A stretch of DNA of 64,000 nucleotides, from NCBI RefSeq assembly GCF_900197595.1, contig NZ_FZLO01000002.1:124001-188000 (forward strand). The letters are read 5' to 3'. A program made the position numbers and the translations under genes. Positions 17,353 through 25,049 of this stretch are shown here, piece after piece. The DNA is from Scatolibacter rhodanostii. Its GTDB lineage: Bacteria; Bacillota; Clostridia; Oscillospirales; Acutalibacteraceae. Position 1 is the stretch's first letter, and every line of letters begins with the position of its first letter. The notes beneath the pieces are model-generated. The model was not told the origin of the DNA and did no database searches. It was given only the letters and a program-made list of their open reading frames with translations.

Positions 17353-17826
17353 ATGCAGGAGGATATAGAACGCCGAACGGTTGCCCTATCCGTCAATGCC
17401 ACAAAGCTGACGGGCCGGGCGTTGGCGAAGATTTTAGGGGCGGCGGTGCGGAAGATCCAAAAGGACTACCAAAAGGGACAGACCCCTCAAGGAAAGCAGA
17501 GCGTAAAAAAGCTGATGAACCACGGCGCTTCCACGAAAAGCCTTGACCTCTCCGGGGATACAAAGCGCTTTGACCGTGTAGCTCGGAAATACAATGTGGA
17601 CTATGCTTTCCACAAGACAGGGCCGAACAAGTACCTGCTGTTTTTTAAGGCAGGACAGGCGGACGCTATTACCACCTGTTTTGGCGAATACAGCAAGCTG
17701 GTACTGAACCGGGGCAAGAACCGCCGCCCCTCTATTCTGGAACAGATTAAATCCTTTGCAGACCGGGAGCGCACCAAGCCCCGCCAGCATGAACGAAAAC
17801 GGGAGGCGGTGCGGAATGAACGATAA
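17353..17826 (+). CDS. PcfB-like (DUF3801) conjugation accessory protein
   Basis: A 157-residue basic protein of the PcfB/DUF3801 family. PcfB partners with the PcfC/VirD4 coupling protein and the relaxase at oriT. Features: VALSVNATKLTGRALAKIL at the N-terminus, KYNVDYAFHK in the middle, and a Lys/Arg-rich C-terminus. The ATG at 17353 follows AAAGGAGG. The C-terminus overlaps the start of virD4 by eleven bases. The position directly upstream of virD4 is universal in this ICE class. Confidence 0.8.
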   Translation: MQEDIERRTVALSVNATKLTGRALAKILGAAVRKIQKDYQKGQTPQGKQSVKKLMNHGASTKSLDLSGDTKRFDRVARKYNVDYAFHKTGPNKYLLFFKAGQADAITTCFGEYSKLVLNRGKNRRPSILEQIKSFADRERTKPRQHERKREAVRNER

Positions 17827-19588
17827 AATCAGAAAATATGTATTGCCGAACATTCCGTACTTGTTTGCACTTTGGTTTTTCCTGAAGCTCGGCACAGCCT
17901 ACCGAATGGCCCCCGGCGCAGACTTCGGCAATAAGCTGATTGGCATAGTGAAAACCATAGGCCCGGCGTTTGAAACAATAGCGCCGGGCCTTGTGCTGTC
18001 CGATTGGCTCATTGGCCTTGCCGGGGCCGTTATACGTCGGTTGGTGGTATGGTATAAGGTAAAAAACGCAGAAAAGTTTCGGAGGGATGTGGAATATGGT
18101 TCGGCACGGTGGGGAATGCAAAAGGACATAAAACCCTTTATCGACCCCAAATTCAGCAACAACGTGATACTCACAGGCACAGAGTTTCTTACCATGAACA
18201 CCCGGCCTGCCAATCCCGCCAACGCCCGGAATCTGAATTGTTGTATTATTGGTTCGTCCGGTTCGGGTAAAACAAGGTTTTGGCTGACCCCGAATCTGCT
18301 TCAAGCCCATTCTTCCTTTGTCGTGGTTGACCCAAAGGGCGGCATTTTGGGGCAGGTGGGTACATTCCTGCAAAAGCAGGGCTACAAAATCAAGGTGTTC
18401 AACAGTATAGATTTTTCCCAAAGTATGCACTATAACCCCTTGTCGTACATCAAAACGGAGAGCGATATTTTGAAGTTTGTAAATGCTCTAATTGAAAATA
18501 CCAAGGGGGACGGCAAGGAGGGCGACCCGTTCTGGACGAAATCAGAAACTCTTTTATACTGCGCCTTGATTGGATATATCGTCTTTGAGGGGCCAGAGGA
18601 AGAACGCAATATCAATACTCTTGTGGATATGATTAACAGCATGGAAACGAGGGAAGATGATGAAAATTTCAAGAACGCCGTGGACTATATGTTTCTTGGC
18701 TTGGAAAATCGGAACCCCCGCCACTTCGCCGTAAGGCAGTATAAGAAGTTCAAGCTCGCCAGTGGCAAGACCACAAAAGCCATTCTGATTAGCTGTGGCG
18801 CACGTTTAGCCCCTTTTGATATTGGAGAGCTTCGGGAGATTACAAGCTATGATGAAATGGAATTAGACCGCATGGGCGACAGGAGAACCGCTACTTTCTT
18901 CATCATCAGCGACACGGATACAACGTATAACTTCATAGTTGCCCTTGCTTTTTCGCAGATGTTCAATTTGCTTTGCGAACGGGCTGACACCGTACACGGT
19001 GGCAGGCTCCCCCATCATGTACGGGTATTATGGGACGAAGCCGCCAACACAGGACAGGTTCCGCAACTGGAAAAACTGGTTGCCGTTATACGCTCCCGTG
19101 AAATCTCCCTGTGCCTGTTTTTACAGGCACAGAGCCAACTTAAAGCCTTATACAAAGACCACGCTGAAACCATTATGGGCAATATGGACAGCGTGATTTT
19201 TCTTGGTGGACGGGAACATAGTACCATCAAGGAGCTTTCGGAGGTTTTGGGGAAAGAAACCATTTCCATGCAGACGGAAAGCCGAACACGGGGCCAGTCG
19301 GAAAGCTACGGACAGAATATGCAGCGGCTTGGCAAAGAGCTTATGACAATGGACGAGCTGACCACAATGGACGGAAACAAGTGTATTCTGCAATTACGAG
19401 GATTGCGGCCTTTCCTTTCCCCAAAATATGATTTGAAAAAGCACCCCAATTACAGGCGTACAGCCGAAGCCGACAAGCGCAACGCTTTTGACGCTTCAAA
19501 GCTGATAAACCGCCGCATGAAAAAGCTCAACCCCAATGAGCAGTATACCCTTTATGAAGTTAGCGCCGAAGCGGAAGCCGCCGCATGA
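17816..19588 (+). CDS. VirD4/TraG-type coupling protein, C-terminally truncated
   Basis: A 590-residue type IV coupling ATPase that brings the relaxase-DNA complex to the conjugation channel. It has two N-terminal membrane segments (about 12-28 and 58-75), Walker A GSSGSGKTRFW near residue 150 and Walker B LWDEAANTGQVP. The ORF ends early: a 68-bp tandem duplication (19510-19652) puts a TGA after EAEAAA. Without it the protein would continue with an acidic tail (IDEDEDILNYDDVDDPEAFA) ending at about 19716. Acidic tails of coupling proteins often contact the relaxosome, so activity may be reduced. Confidence 0.9.
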   Translation: MNDKIRKYVLPNIPYLFALWFFLKLGTAYRMAPGADFGNKLIGIVKTIGPAFETIAPGLVLSDWLIGLAGAVIRRLVVWYKVKNAEKFRRDVEYGSARWGMQKDIKPFIDPKFSNNVILTGTEFLTMNTRPANPANARNLNCCIIGSSGSGKTRFWLTPNLLQAHSSFVVVDPKGGILGQVGTFLQKQGYKIKVFNSIDFSQSMHYNPLSYIKTESDILKFVNALIENTKGDGKEGDPFWTKSETLLYCALIGYIVFEGPEEERNINTLVDMINSMETREDDENFKNAVDYMFLGLENRNPRHFAVRQYKKFKLASGKTTKAILISCGARLAPFDIGELREITSYDEMELDRMGDRRTATFFIISDTDTTYNFIVALAFSQMFNLLCERADTVHGGRLPHHVRVLWDEAANTGQVPQLEKLVAVIRSREISLCLFLQAQSQLKALYKDHAETIMGNMDSVIFLGGREHSTIKELSEVLGKETISMQTESRTRGQSESYGQNMQRLGKELMTMDELTTMDGNKCILQLRGLRPFLSPKYDLKKHPNYRRTAEADKRNAFDASKLINRRMKKLNPNEQYTLYEVSAEAEAAA

Positions 19589-19652
19589 AAAAGCTCAACC
19601 CCAATGAGCAGTATACCCTTTATGAAGTTAGCGCCGAAGCGGAAGCCGCCGC
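19510..19652. repeat. 68-bp tandem duplication at the virD4 3' end
   Basis: Bases 19510-19584 and 19578-19652 match base for base with a period of 68 bp. Because 68 is not a multiple of three, the first copy meets a stop (TGA 19586-19588) and the second copy is untranslated in frame. Short CCGCCGC repeats at the edges suggest replication slippage. Confidence 0.93.
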
Positions 19653-19721
19653 CATAGACGAGGATGAGGACATTCTCAACTATGATGATGTGGACGACCC
19701 GGAAGCGTTTGCATAAAAATA

Positions 19722-19746
19722 ACATCAGGCCAATTTGGCCCGATGT
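19722..19746. repeat. ICE palindrome copy 5 (variant)
   Basis: Arm ACATCAGGCCAA, centre T, right arm TTGGCCCGATGT. The third base (T to A) and the partner base (A to T) change together, keeping the pairing. On the minus strand it is followed by ATTTTT, so it can terminate the HNH gene. Confidence 0.85.
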
Positions 19747-19756
19747 TGAAAAAAAG

Positions 19757-20617
19757 TTAGTTTTCATTTTTTCCATAATAGAGAGGGCTAATGTTTCCGT
19801 GCTTTTGCAACCAACGCCCATATATATCAAGTCCTTTTGAAGCAGGGTCAGACATACAAATTGTAAATTCAAGACCAAATAGGGCAAAAACAAAAAAGGG
19901 ATATGCAATTACAGGATTATCGTGCAGTACATCCGTGTTCTCATCAACTGGGATTAGCAAAAAATCACTTTCATGTATTGTCTGATATGGATCTCCTGTA
20001 TTGCCTTGCCATAGCTTATCGATTTCATATATCCGCCTAATATTGCATGACCATTCTTTGTTACTACCACGGCGAGCATAATCACGAATTGGGTCAAAAT
20101 CTGAGTTGTCGATTAAATAGTCAACGCCACCATCAATCTTGGCAAATCTTAACGCTAGTGATTCTAATGCAATCTTGGCTATAAAGCGTGAGAGAGGAAT
20201 TGTGTTTTTAGGTATCATTTCATCTACAAACGCTGGCGTAATAATTGTGCCTTTTTGCAATAATTTCGTGATGTTAGAATGTTCAGTTTCTATGGCTACA
20301 ATTGGGTTGCTGCTCTGTTCAAATAGCGGTAATCCCGGAAATGGGTTTATAACTTTTACCTGGCTACCATCGGGCAGCACTCCGTTGAGATGGGGAACCA
20401 CGCCCTTTTTGCTTGGAATAGCCTCCCTAAATCTCAAAGCCTTTATTTCAGTTGATTCAAGAAAGGGCTTCTCAACTTTTCGTGCAAAATAATTATTGCA
20501 GTCATCGCAAACAACACCCTTTGGAAGCGTTGCAGTTTTATTTCCTAATGATTCAGGAATTATATGCTCTACACTTTTAGAGTTAGAGCTATCTTGTTTA
20601 CAAAAAAGACACCTCAT
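19757..20617 (-). CDS. HNH endonuclease-like protein (cargo)
   Basis: About 286 residues. The N-terminus has a zinc-knuckle HNH pattern: CLFCKQD, VEHIIPESLGN, then VCDDCNNYFARKVEKP, matching HNH_5-type nucleases (two CxxC pairs and a catalytic His in EHIIP). The rest (about 200 residues) is not recognised. I start at ATG 20617 because AAGGA lies nine bases upstream; ATG 20626 is too close to it. It is the downstream gene of a two-gene cassette with the Shedu-type nuclease at 20649-21860, on the minus strand, bounded by palindrome copies 5 and 6. A role in phage or plasmid defence is inferred. Confidence 0.7.
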   Translation of the reverse strand: MRCLFCKQDSSNSKSVEHIIPESLGNKTATLPKGVVCDDCNNYFARKVEKPFLESTEIKALRFREAIPSKKGVVPHLNGVLPDGSQVKVINPFPGLPLFEQSSNPIVAIETEHSNITKLLQKGTIITPAFVDEMIPKNTIPLSRFIAKIALESLALRFAKIDGGVDYLIDNSDFDPIRDYARRGSNKEWSCNIRRIYEIDKLWQGNTGDPYQTIHESDFLLIPVDENTDVLHDNPVIAYPFFVFALFGLEFTICMSDPASKGLDIYGRWLQKHGNISPLYYGKNEN

Positions 20618-20648
20618 GGCCGCCATCCTTTCTGTTGAAATTACAACA

Positions 20649-21860
20649 CTAAATTGACATTTCTAAAGCAGCAATAATATTTCTGATGCGAGTAACCAAA
20701 TCATCGTAGCTCATAATATCTGTTATATGTTTGTACTGCCGCTTGATTAGTTCAAAGTCGTTCCGCTGTTGAGGGTTAAAATCATTGCTTCTACCAAGAA
20801 CCAAAATGCCTTGTGGGTTTACAATTTTAGGGCTTATGTTTTCTGGCAAAGCATCTTTCAGTTCCTTTGTTAAGGATGCTTCTCCATCTTTACCCCAATT
20901 GTTCATACAAAAAACATATTTCTCTATTTGCTGGATTGTCCCAGCAAGCTCCCTAACAGGTACATAGTTGTTTCTATAAGAAGATTGTTTTGTAAGCAAC
21001 TGAACACCGGGCTTTTTTATTTCCATAATATCAATGAATCCATTGGCGTCAATCAGCAAAAAATCTGGACGTTTATCATATCCATCAACGCCTCGGATTG
21101 TAACTTCACGGATGCCTGCAATATATTTCGGATAAAGTAATCGAATTACATTATGTATTTTTTCTTGCCATTCGTTTTCAGTCATTCCTTCAGCGTTATC
21201 CAAAAGATAACGAAGCTCCTCATCCGCGAGCTTGAACTGGGCGAGTTCAACTTGCTTTGTGTGCTGTAAAAAACCAGCATTTCTATCTGTGGCCCAAACC
21301 GATTTTGAACGATTTTCCAAGAACTTTTGGAAACGTTTTTCATAACGTTCAGCTTCACCAAAGTATTCCTTGATGATTCTTGAAATGCGGGAGTAAGTGT
21401 AATGCCGCATTTCAGCAGTTTTGGGAAATTTCCGAATCAGCTCCGCAAATACCGAAAGAGGGAGGTTGATTTTTCTATCAGAGCTGTCTCCGGTATATAT
21501 ATCCGCGTTAGCAACTTTATCGAGTGTTCTTAAAATTGAAATGTGATAAGAGGCTATGAACATCTTTTCAGTCAGGTGGATTTCATTTGCAAAATAAATT
21601 CTATTTTCCGTACCAACAACGCCTGAATCGATGTACGTGTACTTAGCTCCTACTACGCCGATGCAGAAAAACAATGAATCGTCATCAACATCATATTCGG
21701 CAGTATGAGAGCGAATGCGTTCAGCGGTAACAGCAAAGCAACGTTTGATACTCCAAGATTTTCCTTCTTTAAGCTCTTGAAGTATTCGTTCACCATCGAT
21801 TGTCTCTGGATGGTAGATTAGAATCAACTCATTGCCTTCCCGCACAAATTCAAGATTCAT
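20649..21860 (-). CDS. Shedu-type immune nuclease (DUF4263)
   Basis: A 403-residue protein whose C-terminal part is a DUF4263 PD-(D/E)XK nuclease as in SduA of the Shedu anti-phage system. Likely catalytic residues are Asp266 (in KRPDFLLID) and Glu280 with Lys282 (in DIMEIKKPG), with a conserved Gln in the helix TIQQIEKY. The N-terminal 230 residues are of a variable sensor type. GGGAGGG precedes the ATG. Shedu normally acts as a single gene; here an HNH protein gene follows 31 bases later, so a two-component variant is possible. Low GC compared with the ICE backbone indicates separate origin. Confidence 0.8.
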   Translation of the reverse strand: MNLEFVREGNELILIYHPETIDGERILQELKEGKSWSIKRCFAVTAERIRSHTAEYDVDDDSLFFCIGVVGAKYTYIDSGVVGTENRIYFANEIHLTEKMFIASYHISILRTLDKVANADIYTGDSSDRKINLPLSVFAELIRKFPKTAEMRHYTYSRISRIIKEYFGEAERYEKRFQKFLENRSKSVWATDRNAGFLQHTKQVELAQFKLADEELRYLLDNAEGMTENEWQEKIHNVIRLLYPKYIAGIREVTIRGVDGYDKRPDFLLIDANGFIDIMEIKKPGVQLLTKQSSYRNNYVPVRELAGTIQQIEKYVFCMNNWGKDGEASLTKELKDALPENISPKIVNPQGILVLGRSNDFNPQQRNDFELIKRQYKHITDIMSYDDLVTRIRNIIAALEMSI

Positions 21861-21977
21861 TTTGACGCCCTCCCATCAATCACTAACCTAATTATACCCT
21901 ACATTTCAACGATAAACAACGAGAAAGGAGCGTTTTTGACATTGCCCCGTGGCCCTCCCTCAAAATCCACATCCCCA

Positions 21978-22002
21978 ACTTCGGGCCAAGTTGGCCCGAA
22001 GT
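21978..22002. repeat. ICE palindrome copy 6
   Basis: Consensus, centre G. Between the start side of the Shedu gene and the Maff2 gene; right border of the nuclease cassette. Confidence 0.92.
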
Positions 22003-22070
22003 GACAGCCGCCAGAAATGGCGGTTTTTTCGTACCCGAAAACAAAACGAAAAAATGGAGGTAATTTGATT

Positions 22071-22283
22071 ATGGGATTTTTTACGAGTGCAGTTAGCACA
22101 TTGCAGACCCTTGTTGTTGCGCTTGGAGCTGGCCTTGCGGTGTGGGGCGTTATCAACCTTTTGGAAGGTTACGGGTCGGACAATCCCGGCGCAAAATCGC
22201 AAGGGATTAAGCAGCTTATGGCAGGTGGCGGCGTTATCCTGCTGGGAACAACGCTTGTGCCTATGCTCTCCAGCCTGTTTTAA
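22071..22283 (+). CDS. Maff2-family conjugation membrane protein
   Basis: A 70-residue protein with two hydrophobic segments (LQTLVVALGAGLAVWGVINL and AGGGVILLGTTLVPML), as in Maff2/TrbC-like small subunits that always precede the VirB6-like gene in this ICE family. It may be a pilin-like or channel component at the membrane. ATGGAGG lies upstream and the ATG is at 22071. Twelve bases separate it from the next gene. Confidence 0.75.
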   Translation: MGFFTSAVSTLQTLVVALGAGLAVWGVINLLEGYGSDNPGAKSQGIKQLMAGGGVILLGTTLVPMLSSLF

Positions 22284-22294
22284 GAGGTTAGCCT

Positions 22295-23167
22295 ATGGAT
22301 TTTCTCACCGACTGGATTAACGAATGGATAAAGGGCCTGCTGATTGACGGTATCATGGGAAACTTGGAGGGCCTTTTTTCCGATGTAAATAACCGTGTCG
22401 GAGAGATTGCAACACAGGTGGGAACCACCCCGGAGGCTTGGCACTCCGGGGTATTCTCCATGATACGGCAACTTTCCGAAACGGTTGTATTGCCGATTGC
22501 CGGGCTTGTGCTGACCTTTGTAGCCACCTATGAGCTGATACAGCTTATCATTGACCGTAACAATCTGCATGACATAGATACTTGGATTTTCTTCAAATGG
22601 ATTTTCAAAACAGCGGCGGCGGTGCTGATTCTCTCCAATACATTCAATATCGTCATGGCGGTATTTGATATTTCTCAAAGCGTGATAAATAACGCAGGTG
22701 GGCTGATTCAAGGCAGTACCGATGTAACCGCCGACATGATGAACAATCTGGAAACAACTTTGCAGGGTATGGAGATTGGCCCTCTCATTGGCCTGTGGCT
22801 CCAAACTATTTTTATCGGCTTTACTATGAAAGCGATTGGCATTGTGATTTTCGTTGTGGTGTATGGCAGAATGTTGGAAATCTATATGCTTTCTAGTTTA
22901 GCCCCTGTGCCAATAGCAACACTGGTAAACCGTGAAATCGGCGGTATGGGCCAAAACTATCTCAAATCTCTTTGCGCCGTAGGCTTTCAGGGCTTTTTGA
23001 TTATGGTGTGTGTGGCAATCTACGCAAAGCTGGTACAGAGCGTTGCCACCGCAGGAGCTTCGGACATTATCGGTGCAGTATGGCAGGTGATAGGCTATAC
23101 CGTTTTGCTTTGCTTTACTTTATTCAAAACCGGGAGTCTTTCCAAGTCGATTTTCGGTTCACATTAG
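22295..23167 (+). CDS. VirB6/TrbL-like conjugation channel protein (CD1112 family)
   Basis: A 290-residue polytopic membrane protein. About six membrane segments are visible (near 60-80, 105-125, 165-190, 195-215, 230-250, 255-275), with a hydrophilic N-terminus beginning MDFLTDWINEWIKGLL. It matches the CD0415/CD1112-type membrane subunits of clostridial ICEs, the counterpart of VirB6 in the inner-membrane channel. Its stop is two bases before palindrome copy 7, which then separates it from the SpoVG-like gene. Confidence 0.82.
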   Translation: MDFLTDWINEWIKGLLIDGIMGNLEGLFSDVNNRVGEIATQVGTTPEAWHSGVFSMIRQLSETVVLPIAGLVLTFVATYELIQLIIDRNNLHDIDTWIFFKWIFKTAAAVLILSNTFNIVMAVFDISQSVINNAGGLIQGSTDVTADMMNNLETTLQGMEIGPLIGLWLQTIFIGFTMKAIGIVIFVVVYGRMLEIYMLSSLAPVPIATLVNREIGGMGQNYLKSLCAVGFQGFLIMVCVAIYAKLVQSVATAGASDIIGAVWQVIGYTVLLCFTLFKTGSLSKSIFGSH

Positions 23168-23169
23168 CG

Positions 23170-23194
23170 ACTTCGGGCCAAGTTGGCCCGAAGT
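23170..23194. repeat. ICE palindrome copy 7
   Basis: Consensus, centre G. Followed directly by GGAAAGGAG, the ribosome binding site of the SpoVG-like gene. Confidence 0.92.
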
Positions 23195-23214
23195 GGAAAG
23201 GAGTGCAATTTAAC

Positions 23215-23688
23215 GTGAGCAATGAAAAAAACACCGTTTCGCAAGAAGCGGAACAGCAACCCGGACAGGCGGCAATACCGCTGAAACTGGACGTTACTGC
23301 CCGGCCCATTGAGCCGAAAGGAAACCTTGTGGGCTTTGCCAGTATCAAGTTTAATGACGCTTTTGTCGTGGAGGATTTCAAGATGTTGCAGAGCGACAAG
23401 GGCATTTTTGTAGGGATGCCGAGCAAACCGGATAAGACCAGCAAGACCGGCTACCGGGATACGGCAAAGCCCATTATCGCAGAGTTCCGCAAGGAGCTGA
23501 CCGGGGCCGTGGTTGCCGCCTACCATGCGGAGGTGGAAAAATTACAGTCCCGTGCCGCTGCCGTTACCGTCCCGGAAAAGAAATCTATCCCGGAACAGCT
23601 TGCCGAGGGAGCGAAACAGGCGGCAAAGGAGAAAGCCGCCCGTCCTGCTCCCGCAAAGGCCAGCAAGGCTAAAAGTGCAGAAAGATAG
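23215..23688 (+). CDS. SpoVG-like nucleic-acid-binding protein of the ICE
   Basis: A 157-residue protein whose residues 25-95 match SpoVG: LDVTARPIEPKGNLVGFASI, then NDAFVVEDFKMLQSDKGIFV and GMPSKPD. Chromosomal SpoVG is a small DNA/RNA-binding regulator; ICE-borne versions have a longer, Lys/Ala-rich C-terminal tail as here. The GTG start at 23215 follows GGAAAGGAG. The gene lies between palindrome copies 7 and 8. A role in controlling transfer genes, possibly through structured sites, is only inference. Confidence 0.78.
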   Translation: MSNEKNTVSQEAEQQPGQAAIPLKLDVTARPIEPKGNLVGFASIKFNDAFVVEDFKMLQSDKGIFVGMPSKPDKTSKTGYRDTAKPIIAEFRKELTGAVVAAYHAEVEKLQSRAAAVTVPEKKSIPEQLAEGAKQAAKEKAARPAPAKASKAKSAER

Positions 23689-23695
23689 TATTGTG

Positions 23696-23720
23696 ACTTC
23701 GGGCCAAGTTGGCCCGAAGT
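23696..23720. repeat. ICE palindrome copy 8
   Basis: Consensus, centre G, seven bases after the SpoVG-like stop. Followed by GGAAAGGAG, exactly as at copy 7. Confidence 0.92.
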
Positions 23721-23735
23721 GGAAAGGAGATTTTT

Positions 23736-24131
23736 ATGTATCAACAACCGGAACAATCGCCGTGGGGCAAGGTTCAGCATTGCGAAATTCTCTGCCCCGG
23801 CGTGTTTCTTGTAAGTACCGCCAGTTACGGCGGCACCATGTTTTCTAAGGATATGGCGGCGGTTCTCTCTCCCGCCGCCCGGAAATGCGGCTTTCGTCAC
23901 GGCGGCTTTCTCTGCTTTGAGGAAGATACACAGGAAGATGTTGCCCTGCGGGAGCTTTTGGATAAAAAGCTGTGGGCCGCTCCTGACCGTATCAAGGACA
24001 AGGCCGCTTTTGAGGAAAACATCAACAATTCTATCCGGAAATATAACCCGGACTATTGGCGTATACGGCAGGCCGGGCTTGAAAAGGCCCCGGCCCGGCA
24101 GACTGCCCCGGCTCACAGCGCCGAACGCTGA
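23736..24131 (+). CDS. DUF7007-type ICE protein
   Basis: A 131-residue protein of unknown function conserved in Tn1549-like ICEs. The recognisable part is VQHCEILCPGVFLVSTASYG, then RKCGFRHGGFLCFEED, and a C-terminal NSIRKYNPDYW. ATG 23736 follows GGAAAGGAG after palindrome copy 8. Its stop is one base before copy 9. No catalytic motif is apparent. Confidence 0.65.
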   Translation: MYQQPEQSPWGKVQHCEILCPGVFLVSTASYGGTMFSKDMAAVLSPAARKCGFRHGGFLCFEEDTQEDVALRELLDKKLWAAPDRIKDKAAFEENINNSIRKYNPDYWRIRQAGLEKAPARQTAPAHSAER

Positions 24132-24132
24132 C

Positions 24133-24157
24133 ACTTCGGGCCAACTTGGCCCGAAGT
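24133..24157. repeat. ICE palindrome copy 9
   Basis: Consensus, centre C (reverse orientation). Lies between converging genes and its last base is part of the stop codon of the VOC gene. Confidence 0.92.
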
Positions 24158-24588
24158 TACGACCAAATGACAAAGCAAAAGGGATGTCCAGCCGGGTCGA
24201 GCATTGTTGTCCATAAGGATTCACTTTCCGATGAAGTAGCTTCGCCATATTGTACGTTGGTTTTTACCGCCCCACAGGAAAGAGCGTGCTGTACGGCAAG
24301 CTCCATCTGTTCCTGATTATGTACCGTAAAATCCAAATGTGCCATTTGCTGTTGTGCGCCCGGCTCGTCCGGCCATACGGGCGGAACGTAGTCTGGATTT
24401 TGCTGAAAGGCGATTTTTACACTACCGGACGGAGAAATAATATCCGTCCACTCATTTTCTTCCACATGGTTTTTCTTCCAGCCGAGAAGCCGTATATAAA
24501 AATTAGATAAAGCGGCTGCGTCCCTGCACTCCAACACAACAGCGTCAAGTGCAATCGGCAACAACCCTTTTGTATTCAATGTTTCCAT
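24157..24588 (-). CDS. VOC (glyoxalase/bleomycin-resistance fold) protein
   Basis: A 143-residue protein with the two beta-alpha-beta-beta-beta units of the vicinal oxygen chelate superfamily: LDAVVLECRDAAALSNFYIR then LLGWKK, and MAHLDFTVHNQEQMELAVQHA then MLDPAGHPFCFV. Members include glyoxalases, dioxygenases and antibiotic-binding proteins; the substrate is unknown. The ATG at 24588 has AGGAGTG upstream on the minus strand. It is opposite to the backbone and abuts palindrome copy 9, so it is probably cargo. Confidence 0.8.
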   Translation of the reverse strand: METLNTKGLLPIALDAVVLECRDAAALSNFYIRLLGWKKNHVEENEWTDIISPSGSVKIAFQQNPDYVPPVWPDEPGAQQQMAHLDFTVHNQEQMELAVQHALSCGAVKTNVQYGEATSSESESLWTTMLDPAGHPFCFVIWS

Positions 24589-24653
24589 AAACACACTCCT
24601 TGCTTTTTTCTCTAAATTATACCATGAAAACACCCGGAAAGGAGGATTTTTCA

Positions 24654-25049
24654 TTGGCCTATGTAAGCGTACCCAATGATTTATCAAAGGTTAAGACCAA
24701 GCTGGCATTCAATCTTACCAAACGCCAGTTAATCTGCTTCGGAGCGGCGGCAGTAATCGGTATCCCCGCCTATCTGTTTACCCGTACCGCTATTGGCAAC
24801 ACCGGGGCCATGCTCCTGATGATTTCCTTTATGCTCCCTTGCTTTTTCTTCGCCATGTACGAGCGTGACGGACTGCCCTTTGAAAAGGTAGTGCGGAATA
24901 TTGTCCGCTCCAAATTTCTGTGGCCCAGCACAAGGCCATACCGAACCCAAAATATCTACGCCTATTTGAGCAGCCCCAGAAAGGAGGTACAGCAGATTGG
25001 CACAAAAAACAAAATGCCCGCCCGCTCCCGCAAGAAGCGCAAAGTCTAA
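24654..25049 (+). CDS. PrgI-family conjugation protein
   Basis: A 131-residue protein with N-terminal VSVPNDLSKVKTKLAFNLT, two adjacent membrane helices (about 28-70) and a basic C-terminus, as in PrgI/VirB3-like subunits that sit next to VirB4 in Gram-positive systems. The start is TTG 24654 with GGAAAGGAGG upstream. It overlaps the virB4 start by 53 bases, so expression is coupled. Confidence 0.82.
   Translation: MAYVSVPNDLSKVKTKLAFNLTKRQLICFGAAAVIGIPAYLFTRTAIGNTGAMLLMISFMLPCFFFAMYERDGLPFEKVVRNIVRSKFLWPSTRPYRTQNIYAYLSSPRKEVQQIGTKNKMPARSRKKRKV

Noticed and set aside
17747-18430. 227-codon minus-strand ORF opposite virD4
   Set aside because: Shadow of virD4 in GC-rich DNA; no ribosome binding site and no family-like sequence.
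22972-23214. Upstream extension of the SpoVG-like ORF
   Set aside because: It overlaps the VirB6-like gene and palindrome 7; GTG 23215 has the correct ribosome binding site.
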